Shown: positions 20,870-34,300 of the stretch, piece after piece | Layout: each line of letters starts with the position of its first letter | Position numbering within the stretch: the stretch's first letter is position 1 | Assembly (NCBI GenBank): GCA_965153355.1 | Contig: OZ231126.1 | Coordinates: 102,114,001 to 102,178,000, forward strand | Source: Flaccisagitta enflata | Lineage: Eukaryota; Chaetognatha; Sagittoidea; Aphragmophora | Direction of reading: 5' to 3' | Length of the DNA stretch: 64,000 nucleotides | The notes under the pieces: generated by a model | What the model saw: only the letters and a program-made list of their open reading frames with translations | Told to the model about the DNA's origin: nothing | Databases searched by the model: none | Program-made: the position numbers and the translations under genes

Positions 20870-22802
20870 TCTATAAGTTTTGGATGACTTTGAAAGGAAT
20901 CAGATCCTTGAAATCAGGGCCTCAGTAACATTGGCTAAAAATAAAATATTTGGTTTTTGCCCTTCTGAATCGTGAGATCATTGAGGCCATGTGGGGACAA
21001 CTGATTGGCTCAGATGGGGTAGGATAATGGTTAAAAGTGCCATGTACACACACTGCAGGACACAGAACTCTTTGAGAGAGCTCATGAGTTTCAAAAACAT
21101 TCTGGCAGAACAATCATTTGAAGTCATATTGCATTACACAAAAACTGGTGTATGAAATGGTCTCCCTGTTAGTGTCCCTCTTCCTGTTTCCTATGCTCTG
21201 GTCTTTGATCTTCCCTATGATGCATTTCATTAGGCATGTGCAATTCTTTGACAATCACACAAACTAATTTCATCTTTGTTCATCCAAATTGTCTGCTTGA
21301 TCATTGGATCTCCTATCCAAGAATCTTACTCAGTTGCATTTGGCATCAAAGTTTTTTTTTATGTACTTTATTGTTTTATGCAAATTTTTTTTGAATAATG
21401 GTTGATATGATTACAGATATATACATGAACTAAAAAAAAATCTTAAAATTTTTCTTTCATCTTCTTTCTATTGGTGAGGTTTTGATCAATTCAAATTACA
21501 GAACAGCTAGAATAACACAGTACTAATTAAAACGCTCAAAAATCATACTTTAATTGTGTTATATTGATTAATTCTTTACTAGGCAAGGGGGATTGCGGCT
21601 TCTGTTTCGGGTCTCCCTTCCCGGTTGCCATTAGGAAAACTAACTTATTCCAGTTAGACTCGTTTTGACACATACCATGTTCAGATCAGACTCATTTTAA
21701 TGAATACCGTGTTCCGATTACTTTTTTCACGAACTGAAGATCAATTACCATGATAGATTTAAACCTAGAGGCAATTTCTCCTATAAAGTGGGCCAGCTGG
21801 AAAACACAATTTGGCGGCATAAAAACACTGTTTTTTTCCACTAATCAGTCTGTTAATGATGAAAGCTGTACTTTTACATCCCTTGGGACAAAGTGCCCAA
21901 CATACATCCTTCAAACTCAAGATTTTGATAGGTTAGGTGGCCAAAAATAGAGCCAAAACGGCCTATTTTCCCTGTCACACTTATGTCACACTTCATATCT
22001 ACTACAATAAAAACATTAAAAAACTGTCAAGCCTTTCCAACAACAGGTCATTTTTGTACCATTGCCATCCCTAAAGAAGCAACAAAAATTTGATAGTGAG
22101 TGGTGGACATTTACTAGGCAAAAATTTCATTCATAGTTGATTTGTTGATATAGTATTATGCAATACATACAAAAAAATATTTTTAAGTATGATGTAAAAT
22201 TTCTTTTTTTTTCCCCTGTTTAGCAAAGACATAACCCAGTTTACATGCCAAATTTCAGAACTTCGTGTCATTTCTAGCTGGAGATATTGATTTTTTTAAG
22301 AAAGTCTCCTATCGAGTTAACACCTTGTCACACTATGTCACACTGTTTTTAACAAAAATTTATATAATTAAACACAGTTCATGATATTAAGTTTTTTTTT
22401 AAGTATGACTTGAAAGAGTATCAAATTCCGAGCCTGCAATCCAAATTTCAAGCTGATAGATGCAACTATTATTGAATTATGTTATTTGTTTCAATGTTAA
22501 CTCAATCAGGCACCTGATTTTGGCCGGCCCTGTTTATGGGAGAAAATGCCTAGAGGAATGTTCCGATTCAACTTTTTATGGTGGTCGGTCCGAAGATAGT
22601 GACCGCGTTGCTATTCTTTTTAAATATTACTATCGAGTATCGAATTTTATATCGTTAGAAAGCCTAGCATTTAAGCTTTCCACTGTTCGTTTTATATTCC
22701 TTATAGTTTAGAAGTAGTGATCAAAAGAAGTACTATTCATGATTTCATGATTGCTCGAGCATGAAATACGCAGAGTTTAAGAACGAAACGTATTCAAATT
22801 TT
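20870..22802. other. No recognisable feature
   Basis: This is AT-rich sequence with several T-runs. Short local repeats occur (GTTAGACTCGTTTTGACACAT / CAGATCAGACTCATTTT near 21650-21700), but no gene or element can be supported. Confidence 0.4.
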
Positions 22803-22951
22803 TTTGGTCACAGACTCGCGACTCGAGAACTCTCTGAGTTGGTTGGTCAGTCGGTTGGTCCCTCTGTAAAAAAAACAAAATTTGAGCGTTTTTTGCTATT
22901 CTGCTCCTGCCCACCCATCCCCGACTAAGGGGGAGTGTATACGGCCTTGTT
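22803..22951 (+). repeat. Hairpin repeat B
   Basis: Head GTCACAGACTCGCGACTC, a GGTTGGTCAGTCGG tract, CCTGCCCACCCATCC and the end GTATACGGCCTTGTT. Confidence 0.75.
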
Positions 22952-23689
22952 TTTTTGCTAAGTGGCGGAATCTGTTGTGACTCTTTTTACCCAAACTTTG
23001 AAAGCTTATTTCTCATGAACAAATTGACTGATTGACATGAATTTTTTTAAGGTAACATCATATGACCATGTCTACTGATGTGCGAAGTTTCAAGAAATTT
23101 AAGTAAATACAACCACCCAAACCAGCCTAATTGCCCAAAAATTTCAAAAAAGCGTAGCTGTGAAAATATTCTACAAAATTTACTGAAATTTTGCATGATT
23201 AACCATCCAACCCTTGGACAAATCCTGGGTAAGTTGTACGGCGATCATGTTATTACTTTGGCCGTAATCGCATAAAACCACCCTTTTTTTCCATCATTTT
23301 GCGAGATCACGCTACTTGACAGTCAACCGGGTTGCCCCCTGACAGTTAAAGTTCAGCAAATCTTTATTATTTTCCAAACTTCACGGTGGATGTTGTTTTA
23401 CCCGTAAGACCCCAGCGGTTTGTTCTCACAAAAAATAGCTTTATTGACCTGGCCGTGATTCTTGATATTGAAGTCTGCGTATTGATGTTTTTTGGCTAGC
23501 ACGTTTGTATAACACTCATTTTTTCCTGGAACTCGTTTTCTGGGATGTTTAAGAAGCTACTTATGTCGTTATTGCTATTTTGTAAAATTGCATTCCCAAG
23601 TCCCCTAAACCTGTGACAGAGAGAGAGAGAATCAATGAAGGAAATTTTTTGATTTGTCAAAAAAGTTCCTAGCTTTTCTAGAAGGCAAG

Positions 23690-23840
23690 ATATCCTTGTT
23701 AGAAACTGCGGACGGGTGGGCAGGGGCGGAAATGCGCGTTTTCCCACTTTCTGACTTGTGTCCACGGACCAACAGACCGACGGACCAATGGACCGACGGA
23801 CGGACAAAGCCTCTTATAGAGTTGCGTGTCCGCAAGTAAA
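23690..23840 (-). repeat. Hairpin repeat B, minus orientation
   Basis: GCGGACGGGTGGGCAGGGGC, then a GACCGACGGACCAATGG tract and the end CTCTTATAGAGTTGCGTGTC; the CCGG-containing tail is degraded. Confidence 0.78.
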
Positions 23841-24094
23841 AATGAGTTTTTTATTCTTGATTTTTTTCACAATTTTGAAAATGAATGTTTTCATTCTTTC
23901 ACTTGCCGATGCTAAATGGCTGAAGCTACAGGAACCAGATTGCATTCATTTTTATGATAATTTGTCAAAGATAAATTTCTTTTTTTAAAAAAGTTTCTAG
24001 CTGTTCAAGAAGCTGAGATATCATTAGTTGAAGGTGGCGATATACTTATTTGCAAGGTGGTACATGAAAAACTAATTCCATCATTTCTGAAGAT

Positions 24095-24299
<205 letters not shown>

Positions 24300-25010
24300 T
24301 TGTCATTCTGCATTCCTAGGGACCGCGGTCTTTGCATTCTCCTTTCCTTGCGGTCCTTACAGTGAGGGTCATAAAAAAGTTTCCAGTTTTTTCATTAACA
24401 TTTTGCAGGTTTTATAAATGATAAAAGCAATTAATCAGTGAGAATATTGAAGGATTTTTTATTTTCTTCAATTTGAGTTCAATCCCAGATTTCTAGCTCT
24501 TCCCGTTTAGGCGTGACATTGATTTGAAGTAGTACATATCAAAATTGCCTTAGGAAAAAGGAGCAAAAATTGTGATATTTTGCCTTATACAAAACATGAC
24601 TAGTTAATTTTAAACTTATGTCATTTCAAAACGAATCAAGCCACAAACTTCTGCTTGGTCTAGATTTGTAGAGTTTTTGAAGCTCTTTAAAATGGTCATG
24701 GATATGATATATGAATCATAGATCGTTCTCGATACATTTAAAGAAAACAAGATCCACCTTGTGTTCTGTCGAAGGTGGTTCACTTCCAAGCAGAAGTGAA
24801 TTGCTTATCATCTTTGTATCTTTATAGTTTTTTAACAATTTGAGTCACATAAATAGGGTTGGACTAGATTTGTAGAGTTTTTAAAAAAATTTAAAAATCT
24901 CATGGATTTTAATTGTTTAAAGTGACTATAATTGAAATAACTAGCTTCTAAACTGCTGGAAACTTTTTTATGGGCCGCACTGTACTTTCCCAGTTCCTCG
25001 CGGTCCTCTG
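24300..25010. other. Unclassified interval with a repeated GTAGAGTTTTT motif
   Basis: CTAGATTTGTAGAGTTTTT occurs at about 24660 and 24863, each followed by an AAAAT-rich stretch, suggesting a diverged duplication of about 200 bases. No coding sequence. Confidence 0.4.
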
Positions 25011-25014
25011 TTGA

Positions 25015-25081
<67 letters not shown>

Positions 25082-25109
25082 GTTGTCGTCGTTGGCACTG
25101 TTTTTGTGG

Positions 25110-25178
<69 letters not shown>

Positions 25179-25275
25179 CAACCCCTGTTCCTCGCATTCC
25201 CCGTTCCTTGCGTTCCTCTTGGATTTCCGCGGTTCTCACGGTCCTCTGTCGTCGTCGTCGTCGTCGTCGTCGTCG

Positions 25276-25340
<65 letters not shown>

Positions 25341-25455
25341 ATTGTTGTTGTTGTTGTTGTCAATCCCTGTTCCTTGTATTTCCCGTTCCTCTCGTTCCTC
25401 ACTCGGATTCCTCGCGTTCCTCACTCGCGTTCCTCGCGGTCCTCTGTTGTCGTGG

Positions 25456-25516
<61 letters not shown>

Positions 25517-25620
25517 CAATCGCTGTTCCTCGTATTCCCTGTTCCTCGCGTTCCTCACTCGGATTCCTCGCGTTCCTCACTTGCGTTCCTTGCGTTCCTT
25601 GGCATTTTCCATCAGGCATT
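25011..25620. repeat. Compound (GTC)n/(GTT)n tracts separated by TCCTCGCGTTCC spacers
   Basis: Four blocks of GTC or GTT trinucleotides (about 25017-25091, 25106-25177, 25245-25360, 25452-25516) alternate with related GC-richer spacers made of TTCCTCGCGTTCCTCACTCG-like words. The spacers are about 60-80 bases and themselves repeat, so microsatellite and spacer form a higher-order unit. Confidence 0.85.
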
Positions 25621-25834
25621 CCAAATAGTAAAACAGAAAACTGCAATCATAAGACTACACAGAATTTTTGAAGAGGCTCTAGAAATGGCCTTTCTACGTA
25701 GTCATTCAAAATATAAACATATAAAGCTGCCCAATACTGCGTTCCCCCGGTTCCCCGGGGACCGGGTCCCCGATTCCAAACAGATGAGGAATATTCCGCG
25801 TTCCGAGTTAGGGACACCCTGAAGTACCCTGTGC

Positions 25835-27733
25835 CCTACTAGATCCATCAGACCCCTATCTATAATCACAGGGATGACCTCCATCAGACCCCTATGAAAT
25901 CTATAAAACCCCTCCTCATGCATGGTGAGATATTGGGCAGACTCTACTTTACTATCATGGGGATGATGCCCATCAGACCCCTACTAAATCTATCAGACCC
26001 CTTTCTATAATCACAGGGATGACCTCCATCAGACCCTTATAAAATCTATCAAACCCCTCCTCATACATGTAGAGATATTGGGCAAAGTCTACTTAACTAT
26101 TATGGGGATGATCTCCATCAGACCCCTACAAGATCCACCAGACCCCTATCTATAATCACAGGGATGACCTCCATCAGACCCCCATGAAATCTATCAGACC
26201 CCTCCTTATACTTGAAGAGATAATGTGCAGACTCTACTTTACTGTCATCGGGATGATCTCCATCAGACCCCTACTAAATCTATCAGACCCCACTCTCTAA
26301 TCAAGGGGATGACCTCCATCAGACCCTTAAGAAATCTATCAGACCCCTCCTTATACAGGGAAAGATGATAGGCAGAATCGTCATTACTATCATGGGGATG
26401 ATCTCCATCAGACCCCTACCCGATCTAGCAGACCCCTATCTATAGTTACAGGGATGACCTCCATCAGACCCCCATGAAATCTATCAGACCCCTCCTTATA
26501 CATGAAGAGATATTGAGCCAACTCTACTTTACAATCATGGGGATGATCTCCATCAGACCCCTACTAGATCCATCAGACCCCTATCTATAATCACAGGGAT
26601 GACCTCCATCAGACCCCTATGAAATCTATCAGACCCCACTCATACATGGAGAGATATTGGGCAGACTCTACTTTCATGGGGATGATCCCCATCAGACCCC
26701 TACTAAGTCTATCAGACCCCTTTATAAATCACAGGGATGACCTCCATCAGACCCCCATGAAATCTATCAGACCCCTCCTTATACATGAAGAGATAATGTG
26801 CAGACTCTACTTTACAATCATGGGAATGATCTCCATCAGACCCCCACTAGAACCATCAGACCCTATTGTATAATCATGGGGATGTCCTCCATCAGACCCC
26901 CCTTAAATCTATTAGACCCCTTCTTCACCATAGAAACATTATTTGCCGACTCTTCTTTACTATACTGGGGATGATCTCCATCAGACCCCTACTAGATCCA
27001 TCAGACCCCTATCTATAATCACTGGGATGTCTTCCATCAGACCCCTATGAAATCTATCAGACCCCTTCTCATACATGGAGTGATATTGGGCAGACTCTAC
27101 TATCATGGGGATGATCTCCATCAGACCCCTACTAGATCCATCAGACCCCCCACTCTCATCATTGGATGATCCTCTTCAGACCCCTATGAAATTTATCAGA
27201 CCTCTCCTCATGCATGCAGACATATTGGGCAGGCTGACATAACTATCATTGGGATGATCTCCATCAGACCCTTATTGGATCCATCTTACCGCTCTAAAAT
27301 CTATCAGACCCCTCCTCTTACATGTAAAAATATTGAAAGACTTAACTATACTATCATAGGGATGATCTGCATCAGACCCCTATGATATCCATCAGACCCC
27401 TCCTCATACATGGAGAGATGTTGGGCAGACTTGACTTCACTAACATCGGAATGACCTCCATTAGACCCCTACTAGATCCATCAGCTCGCCTCTATAATCA
27501 AGGGGATTACACCCATCAGACACCTTTAAAATCTATCAGACCTCCCTCTTACTTGGAGACATATTGGAAGGTCTTGGGCAGATTTCTTTACTATCATGGG
27601 GATGATCTCCATCGGACCCCTACTAGATTTAGTGTACCCCTTTTACATGGAAAGATGATGGGCAGACTTTCCTTCATGGGGATTATGCCCATCAGACCCC
27701 TACATGCTCAAACAGATCCCTCCTTAACTATGA
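25835..27733 (-). repeat. 145-bp satellite, left arm (inverted orientation)
   Basis: About 13 tandem monomers of roughly 143-147 bp. Recognition words are CCATCAGACCCCTACTAGAT, AATCACAGGGATGACCTCC and GATATTGGGCAGACTCTAC. All are reverse complements of the words in the right arm. Divergence between neighbouring monomers is moderate (substitutions, small indels). Confidence 0.95.
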
Positions 27734-28392
27734 CAAAAAAAACAAACTACCATCTAGCTCATAAATATATTGACAGCTGGTAAAAAATTGGTTTTGCAGT
27801 TAACTCACTTAACTTCAGATTAATTTTGATCAGTTTATTTTTTTAAAGGTTTTAGGTTCAAATCCCAGGCTGATTTTGCAATTAAAGCAAATAGATGAAA
27901 CTGAAATTCTGCCATAAAAGTGATTGATCCTAATATTTCTTACTTAAATTTCTTTTTTGTAAGGTAAGTGGTAGGGGGATGCCATACGCCATCATCAACC
28001 CCTCAGGTTATGAGCTCCCCGGTATTTCCAAGTCTAGACGACATCTACTGTATCTGTATCCCTGCCCCAAATTCCAAATTGTGGGATACTAGAAGTTGAA
28101 CATTGATCCTTATCCATTGACTTTCAATTGTTTTCTCAATGTAATGATTATATCTTCTGTTAATACAATTCTTTAATATCAAGGTCTTTTTTCCTTCCAT
28201 AAATGATGTACACGTTTTGAATCCCCGTGATAAGATCAAGGGGTCTGCTAGATCTTGTACTACCTTTCACCACCTACCACTCACCTTTTGTAGGTGAGTT
28301 GAAGAGACAGAAACAAGGCCAATTACACAGCTACCCTAGTCACATGCGGTTGGGCGGGAGCAGTGCTAGAGGTCACTAGGGCATCTGGCCAA
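27734..28392. other. Spacer between the inverted satellite arms
   Basis: The spacer is mainly single-copy-looking AT-rich sequence. A lone satellite word (AAGGGGTCTGCTAGATCTTG) sits near 28236 and a degraded family B fragment (CAAGGCCAATTACACAGC, GGTTGGGCGGGAGC) near 28314-28365. Confidence 0.6.
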
Positions 28393-31300
28393 TGTTGGTA
28401 AAGTTAAGTCTGCCCAACATCTCTCCAAGTATGGGGAGGGGTTTGATAGATTTTGCTGGGGTCTGATGGAGGTCATCCCTGTGGTTAGAGAGTGGGGTCT
28501 GATGGATCCAATAGGGGTCTGATGGAGATCATCCCCATGTCAGTTAACTTAAGTCTGCACAACATCTCTCCATGTATTGGGAGGGGTCTTATAGACGTTG
28601 TAAGGGTCTGATGGAGGTCATCCCTGAGAATAGAGAGGGAAGTCTCATGGATCCAATAGGGGTCTGATGGAGATCATCCCCATGTTAGTAAACTTAAGTC
28701 TGCCCAACATCTCTCCATGTATGAGGAGGGGTCTGATAGATTTTGTAGGGGTCTGATGGAGGTCATCCCTGTGATTACAGATAGGGGTCTGATGGATATA
28801 GTAGGGGCCTGATGGAGATCATCCCCATGATAGTAAAGATGATTCTGCCCGTCGTTTTTCCCTGTATAAGGAGGGGTCTGATACATTTCATAGGGGTCTG
28901 ATGGAGATCATCCCCATGACAGTGAAGTAGAGGAGGGGTCTAAAAGATTTCATAGGGGTCTGTGGGAAGTCATCCCTGTGATTATAGATAGGGGTCTGAT
29001 GGATCTTGTAGGGGTCTGATGGAGATCATCCCCATAATAGTTAAGTAGACTTTGCCCATTATATCTCAATGTATGAGAAGGGGTCTGATGGATTTCATAG
29101 AGGTCTCATGGAGGTCATCCCCGTGATTGCAGATAGGAATCTGATGGATCTGGCCGGGTCTAAAAAAGACTAAGTCTGCATTAAATGTTGACTAACTAAT
29201 TTGCATATTATGGTGAGTTTCAGTTTTTCTATCATATCTCAGCAATCGTACATGTCATTTTATGTTGTGACATGTCTGACATAAACTTACATCTAGTTGT
29301 CAAATGGAACTTTTGGTGGCACTTAAGAAGTCGTATGATAAACGGTTTCTGAGATAGCATTTCATCCCCATAATTGACGGTGGAGTCTGATAAATCTATT
29401 AAACGTCTGATGGAGATCATCCCCATGATAGTAGAGTTGGCCCAATATCATTCCATGTATGAGAAGAGGTCTTAAAGATTTCATAGGGGTCTGATGAGAG
29501 TCATCCCCATGATTACAGATAGGGGTCTGATGGATGTAGTAGGGGTCTGATGGAGATCATCCCCTGATAGTAAAGAAGAGTCTGCAAATGATGTTTCTAT
29601 GGTTAAGAAGGGGTCTGATAGATTTTGGGGGGTCTGATGCAGGTCATACCCGTGATTATAGAAAGGGGTCTGATGAATCTAGTGGGAGTCTGATAGAGAT
29701 CATCCCCATGATTGTAAAGAAGAGTCTGCACATTATCTCTTCATGTATAAGGAGGGGTCTGATAGATTTCATGGGGGTCAGATGGAGGTCCTCCCTGTGA
29801 CTATAGACAGGGGTCTGCTAGATCTGCCCATCATCTTTCCCTGTATAAGGAGGGGGGTCTGATGGAGGTCATCCCCTTAATTAGAGAGTGGGGTCTGATG
29901 AAGATCATCCCCATGACAGTAAAGTAGAGTCTGCCCAATGTCTCTCCATGTATAAGGAGGGGTCTGATAGATTTCATAGGGGTCTGTTGGAGGTCATCCC
30001 CATGATTATAGATAGGGGTCTGATGGATCTTGTAGGGGTCTGATGGAGATCATCCCCATAATAGTTTAGTAGACTTTGCCCAATATCTCTCCATGCATGA
30101 GGAGGGGTCTGATAGATTTTATAAGGGTCTGATGGAGGTCATCCCTGTGATTACAGAAAGGGGTCTGATAGATTTAGTAGGGGTCTGATGGGGATCATCC
30201 CCATGATAGTAAAGTAGAGTCTGCCGAATATCTCTCCATGTATGAGGAGGGGTCTGATAGATTTCATAGGGGTCTGATGGAGGTCATCCCTGTGATTATA
30301 GATAGGGGTCGGATGGATCAAGAAGGGGTCTGATGGAGATCATCCCCATGATTGTAAACTAGAGTCGGCACAATATCTCTTCATGTATAAGGAGGGGTCT
30401 GATAGATTTCATGTGGGTCTGATGGAGGTCATCCCTGTAACTATAGATAGGGGTCTGCTAGATTGGGAAGGGGTCTGATGGAGATCATCCCAGTGATAGT
30501 AAAGATGATTCTGCCTATCATCTTTCCCTGTATAAGGAGGGGTGATAGATTTCATAGGGGTCTGATGGTGGTCATCCCCTTGATTAGAGAGTGGGGTCTG
30601 ATAGATCTAGTAGGGGTCTGATGGAGATCATCTCCATGACAGTAAAGTAGAGTCTGCCCAATATCTCTCCATGTATGAGGAGGGGTCTGATAGATTTCAT
30701 AAGGGTCTGTTGGAGGTCATCCACGTGATTATGGATAGGGGTCAGATGGATCTTGAAGGGGTCTGATGGAGATCATCCCCATGACAGTAAAGTAGAGTCT
30801 GCCCAATATCTCTCCATGCATGAGGAGGGGTCTGATAGATTTTAAAAGGGTCTGATGGAGGTCATCCCTGTGATTATAGGAAGGGGTCTGATAGATTTAT
30901 TAGGGGTCTGATGGGGATCATCCCCATGATAGTAAATTAGAGTCTGCCAATTATCTCTCCATGTATGAGGAGGGGTCTGATATATTTCATTGGGGTCTGT
31001 TGGAGGTCATCCCCGTGATTATAGATAGGGGTCTGATACATTTAGTAGGGGTCTGATGGGCATCATTCCCATGATAGTAAAGTAGAGTCTGCCCAATATC
31101 TCTTCATGTATGAGGAGGGGTCTGATAGATTTCATAGGGGTCTGTTGGAGGTCATCCCCGTGATTATAGATAGGGGTCTGATGGATCTTGTAAGGGTCTG
31201 ATGGAGATCATCTCCATAATAGTTAAGTAGACTTTGCCCAATATCTCTCCATGTATGGGGAGGGGTCTGATAGATTTTATAAGAGTGTGATGGAGGTCAT

Positions 31301-34300
31301 CCCTGTGATTATAGAAAGGGGTCTGATAGATTTAGTAGGGGTCTGATGGGTATCATCCCCATGATAGTAAAGTAGAGTCTGCGCAATATCTCTCCATGTA
31401 TGAGGAGGGGTCTGATAGATTTCATAGGGGTCTGATGGAGGTCATCCCCTTGATTAGAGAGTGGGGTCTGAGGGATTTAGTAGGGGTCTGATCATCCCAT
31501 GACAGTAAAGTAGAGTCTGCCCAATATCTCTCCATGCATGAGGAGGGTCTGATATATTTCATAGGGGTCTGTTGGAGGTCATCCCCGTGATTATAGATAG
31601 GGGTCTGATAGATTTAGTAGGGGTCTGACGGGCATCATCCCCATGATAGTAAAGTAGAGTCTGCGCAATATCTCTCCATGTATGAGGAGGGGTCTGATAG
31701 ATTTCATAGGGGTCTGTTGGAGGTCATCCCTGTGATTATAGATAGAGGTCTGATAGAATCATTCTGATTGTAAAGTAGAGTTGGCACAATATCTCTTGAT
31801 GTATAAAGGGTCTGATAGATTTCATGGGGGTCTGATGGAGGTCATCCCTGTGACTATAGATAGGGGTCTGCTAGTTTGGGTAGGGGTCTGATGGAGATCA
31901 TCCCAGTGATAGTAAAGATGATTCTGCCCATCATCTTTCCCTGTATAAGGAGGGGTCTGATAGATTTCATAGGGGTCTGATGGTGGTCATCCCCTTGATT
32001 AGAGAGTGGGGTCTGATAGATCTAGTAGGGGTCTGATGGAGATCATCTCCATGACAGTAAAGTAGAGTCTGCCCAATATCTCTCCATGTATGAGGAGGGG
32101 TCTGATAGATTTCATAAGGGTCATCCACGTGATTATGGATAGGGGTCAGATGGATCTTGAAGGGGTCTGATGGAGATCATCCCCATGACAGTAAAGTAGA
32201 GTCTGCCCAATATCTCTCCATGCATGAGGAGGGGTCTGATAGATTTTAAAAGGGTCTGATGGAGGTCATCCCTGTGATTATAGGAAGGGGTCTGATAGAT
32301 TTATTAGGGGTCTGATGGGGATCATCCCCATGATAGTAAATTAGAGTCTGCCAATTATCTCTCCATGTATGAGGAGGGGTCTGATATATTTCATTGGGGT
32401 CTGTTGGAGGTCATCCCCGTGATTATAGATAGGGGTCTGATAGATTTAGTAGGGGTCTGATGGGCATCATTCCCATGATAGTAAAGTAGAGTCTGCCCAA
32501 TATCTCTTCATGTATGAGGAGGGGTCTGATAGATTTCATAGGGGTCTGTTGGAGGTCATCCCCGTGATTATAGATAGGGGTCTGATGGATCTTGTAAGGG
32601 TCTGATGGAGATCATCTCCATAATAGTTAAGTAGACTTTGCCCAATATCTCTCCATGTATGGGGAGGGGTCTGATAGATTTTATAAGAGTGTGATGGAGG
32701 TCATCCCTGTGATTATAGAAAGGGGTCTGATAGATTTAGTAGGGGTCTGATGGGTATCATCCCCATGATAGTAAAGTAGAGTCTGCGCAATATCTCTCCA
32801 TGTATGAGGAGGGGTCTGATAAATTTCATAGGGGTCTGATGGAGGTCATCCCCTTGATTAGAGAGTGGGGTCTGATGGATTTAGTAGGGGTCTGATGGAG
32901 ATCATCCCCATGACAGTAAAATAGAGTCTGCCCAATATCTCTCCATGCATGAGGAGGGGTCTGATATATTTCATAGGGGTCTGTTGGAGGTCATCCCCGT
33001 GATTATAGATAGGGGTCTGATAGATTCAGTAGTGGTCTGACGGGCATCATACCCATGATAGTAAAGTAGAGTCTGCGCAATATTTCTCCATGTATGAGGA
33101 GGGGTCTGATAGATTTCATAGGGGTCTGTTGGAGGTCATCCCTGTGATTATAGATAGGGGTCTGATGGAGATCATTCCTATGATTGTAAAGTAGAGTTGG
33201 CACAATATCTCTTGATGTATAAGGGGGGTCTGATAGATTTCATGGGGGTCTGATGGAGGTCATCCCTGTAACTATAGATAGGGGTCTGCTAGTTTGGGTA
33301 GGGGTCTGATGGAGATCATCCCAGTGATAGTAAAGATGATTCTGCCCATCATCTTTCCCTGTATAAGGAGGGGTCTGATAGATTTCATAGGGGTCTGATG
33401 GTGGTCATCCCCTTGATTAGAGAGTGGGGTCTGATAGATCTAGTAGGGGTCTGATGGAGATCATCTCCATGACAGTAAAGTAGAGTCTGCCCAATATCTC
33501 TCCATGTATGAGGAGGGGTCTGATAGATTTCATAAGGGTCTGTTGGAGGTCATCCCCGTGATTATAGATAGGGGTCAGATGGATCTTGTAGGGGTCTGAT
33601 GGAGATCATCCCCATGACAGTAAAGTTGAGTCTGCCCAATATCTCTCCATGCATGAGGAGGGGTCTGATAGATTTTAAAAGGGTCTGATGGAGGTCATCC
33701 CTGTGATTATAGGAAGGGGTCTGATAGATTTATTAGGGGTCTGATGGGGATCATCCCCATGATAGTAAATTAGAGTCTGCCAATTATCTCTCCATGTATG
33801 AGGAGGGGTCTGATAGATTTCATGGGGGTCTGATGGAGGTCATCCCTGTGATTAGAGAGTGGGGTCTGATAGATTTAGTAGGGGTCTGATGGAGATCATC
33901 CCCATGACAGTAAAGTAGAGTCTGCCCAATATCTCTCCATGTATGAGGAGGGGTCTGACATATTTCATAGGGGTCTGTTGGAGGTCATCCCTGTGATCAT
34001 AGATAGGGGTCTTATAGATTTAGTAGGGGTCTGATGGGCATCATCCCCATGATAGTAAAGTAGAGTCTGCGCAATATGTCTCCATGTATGAGGAGGGGTC
34101 TGATAGCTTTCATAGGGGTCAGTTGGAGGTCATCCCTGTGATTATAGATAGGGGTCTCATGGATCTAGTAGGGGTCTGATGGAGATCATCCCTATGATTG
34201 TAAAGTAGAGTCGGCACAATATCTCTTGATGTATAGGGAGGGGTCTGATAGATTTCATGGGGGTCTGATGGAGGTCATCCCTGTAACTATAGATTGGGGT

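Noticed and set aside
26619-33203. Small open frames with repeated SIRPLL/DPS peptides
   Set aside because: They arise from the satellite in both arms; monomer length is not a constant multiple of three and frames break at each monomer.
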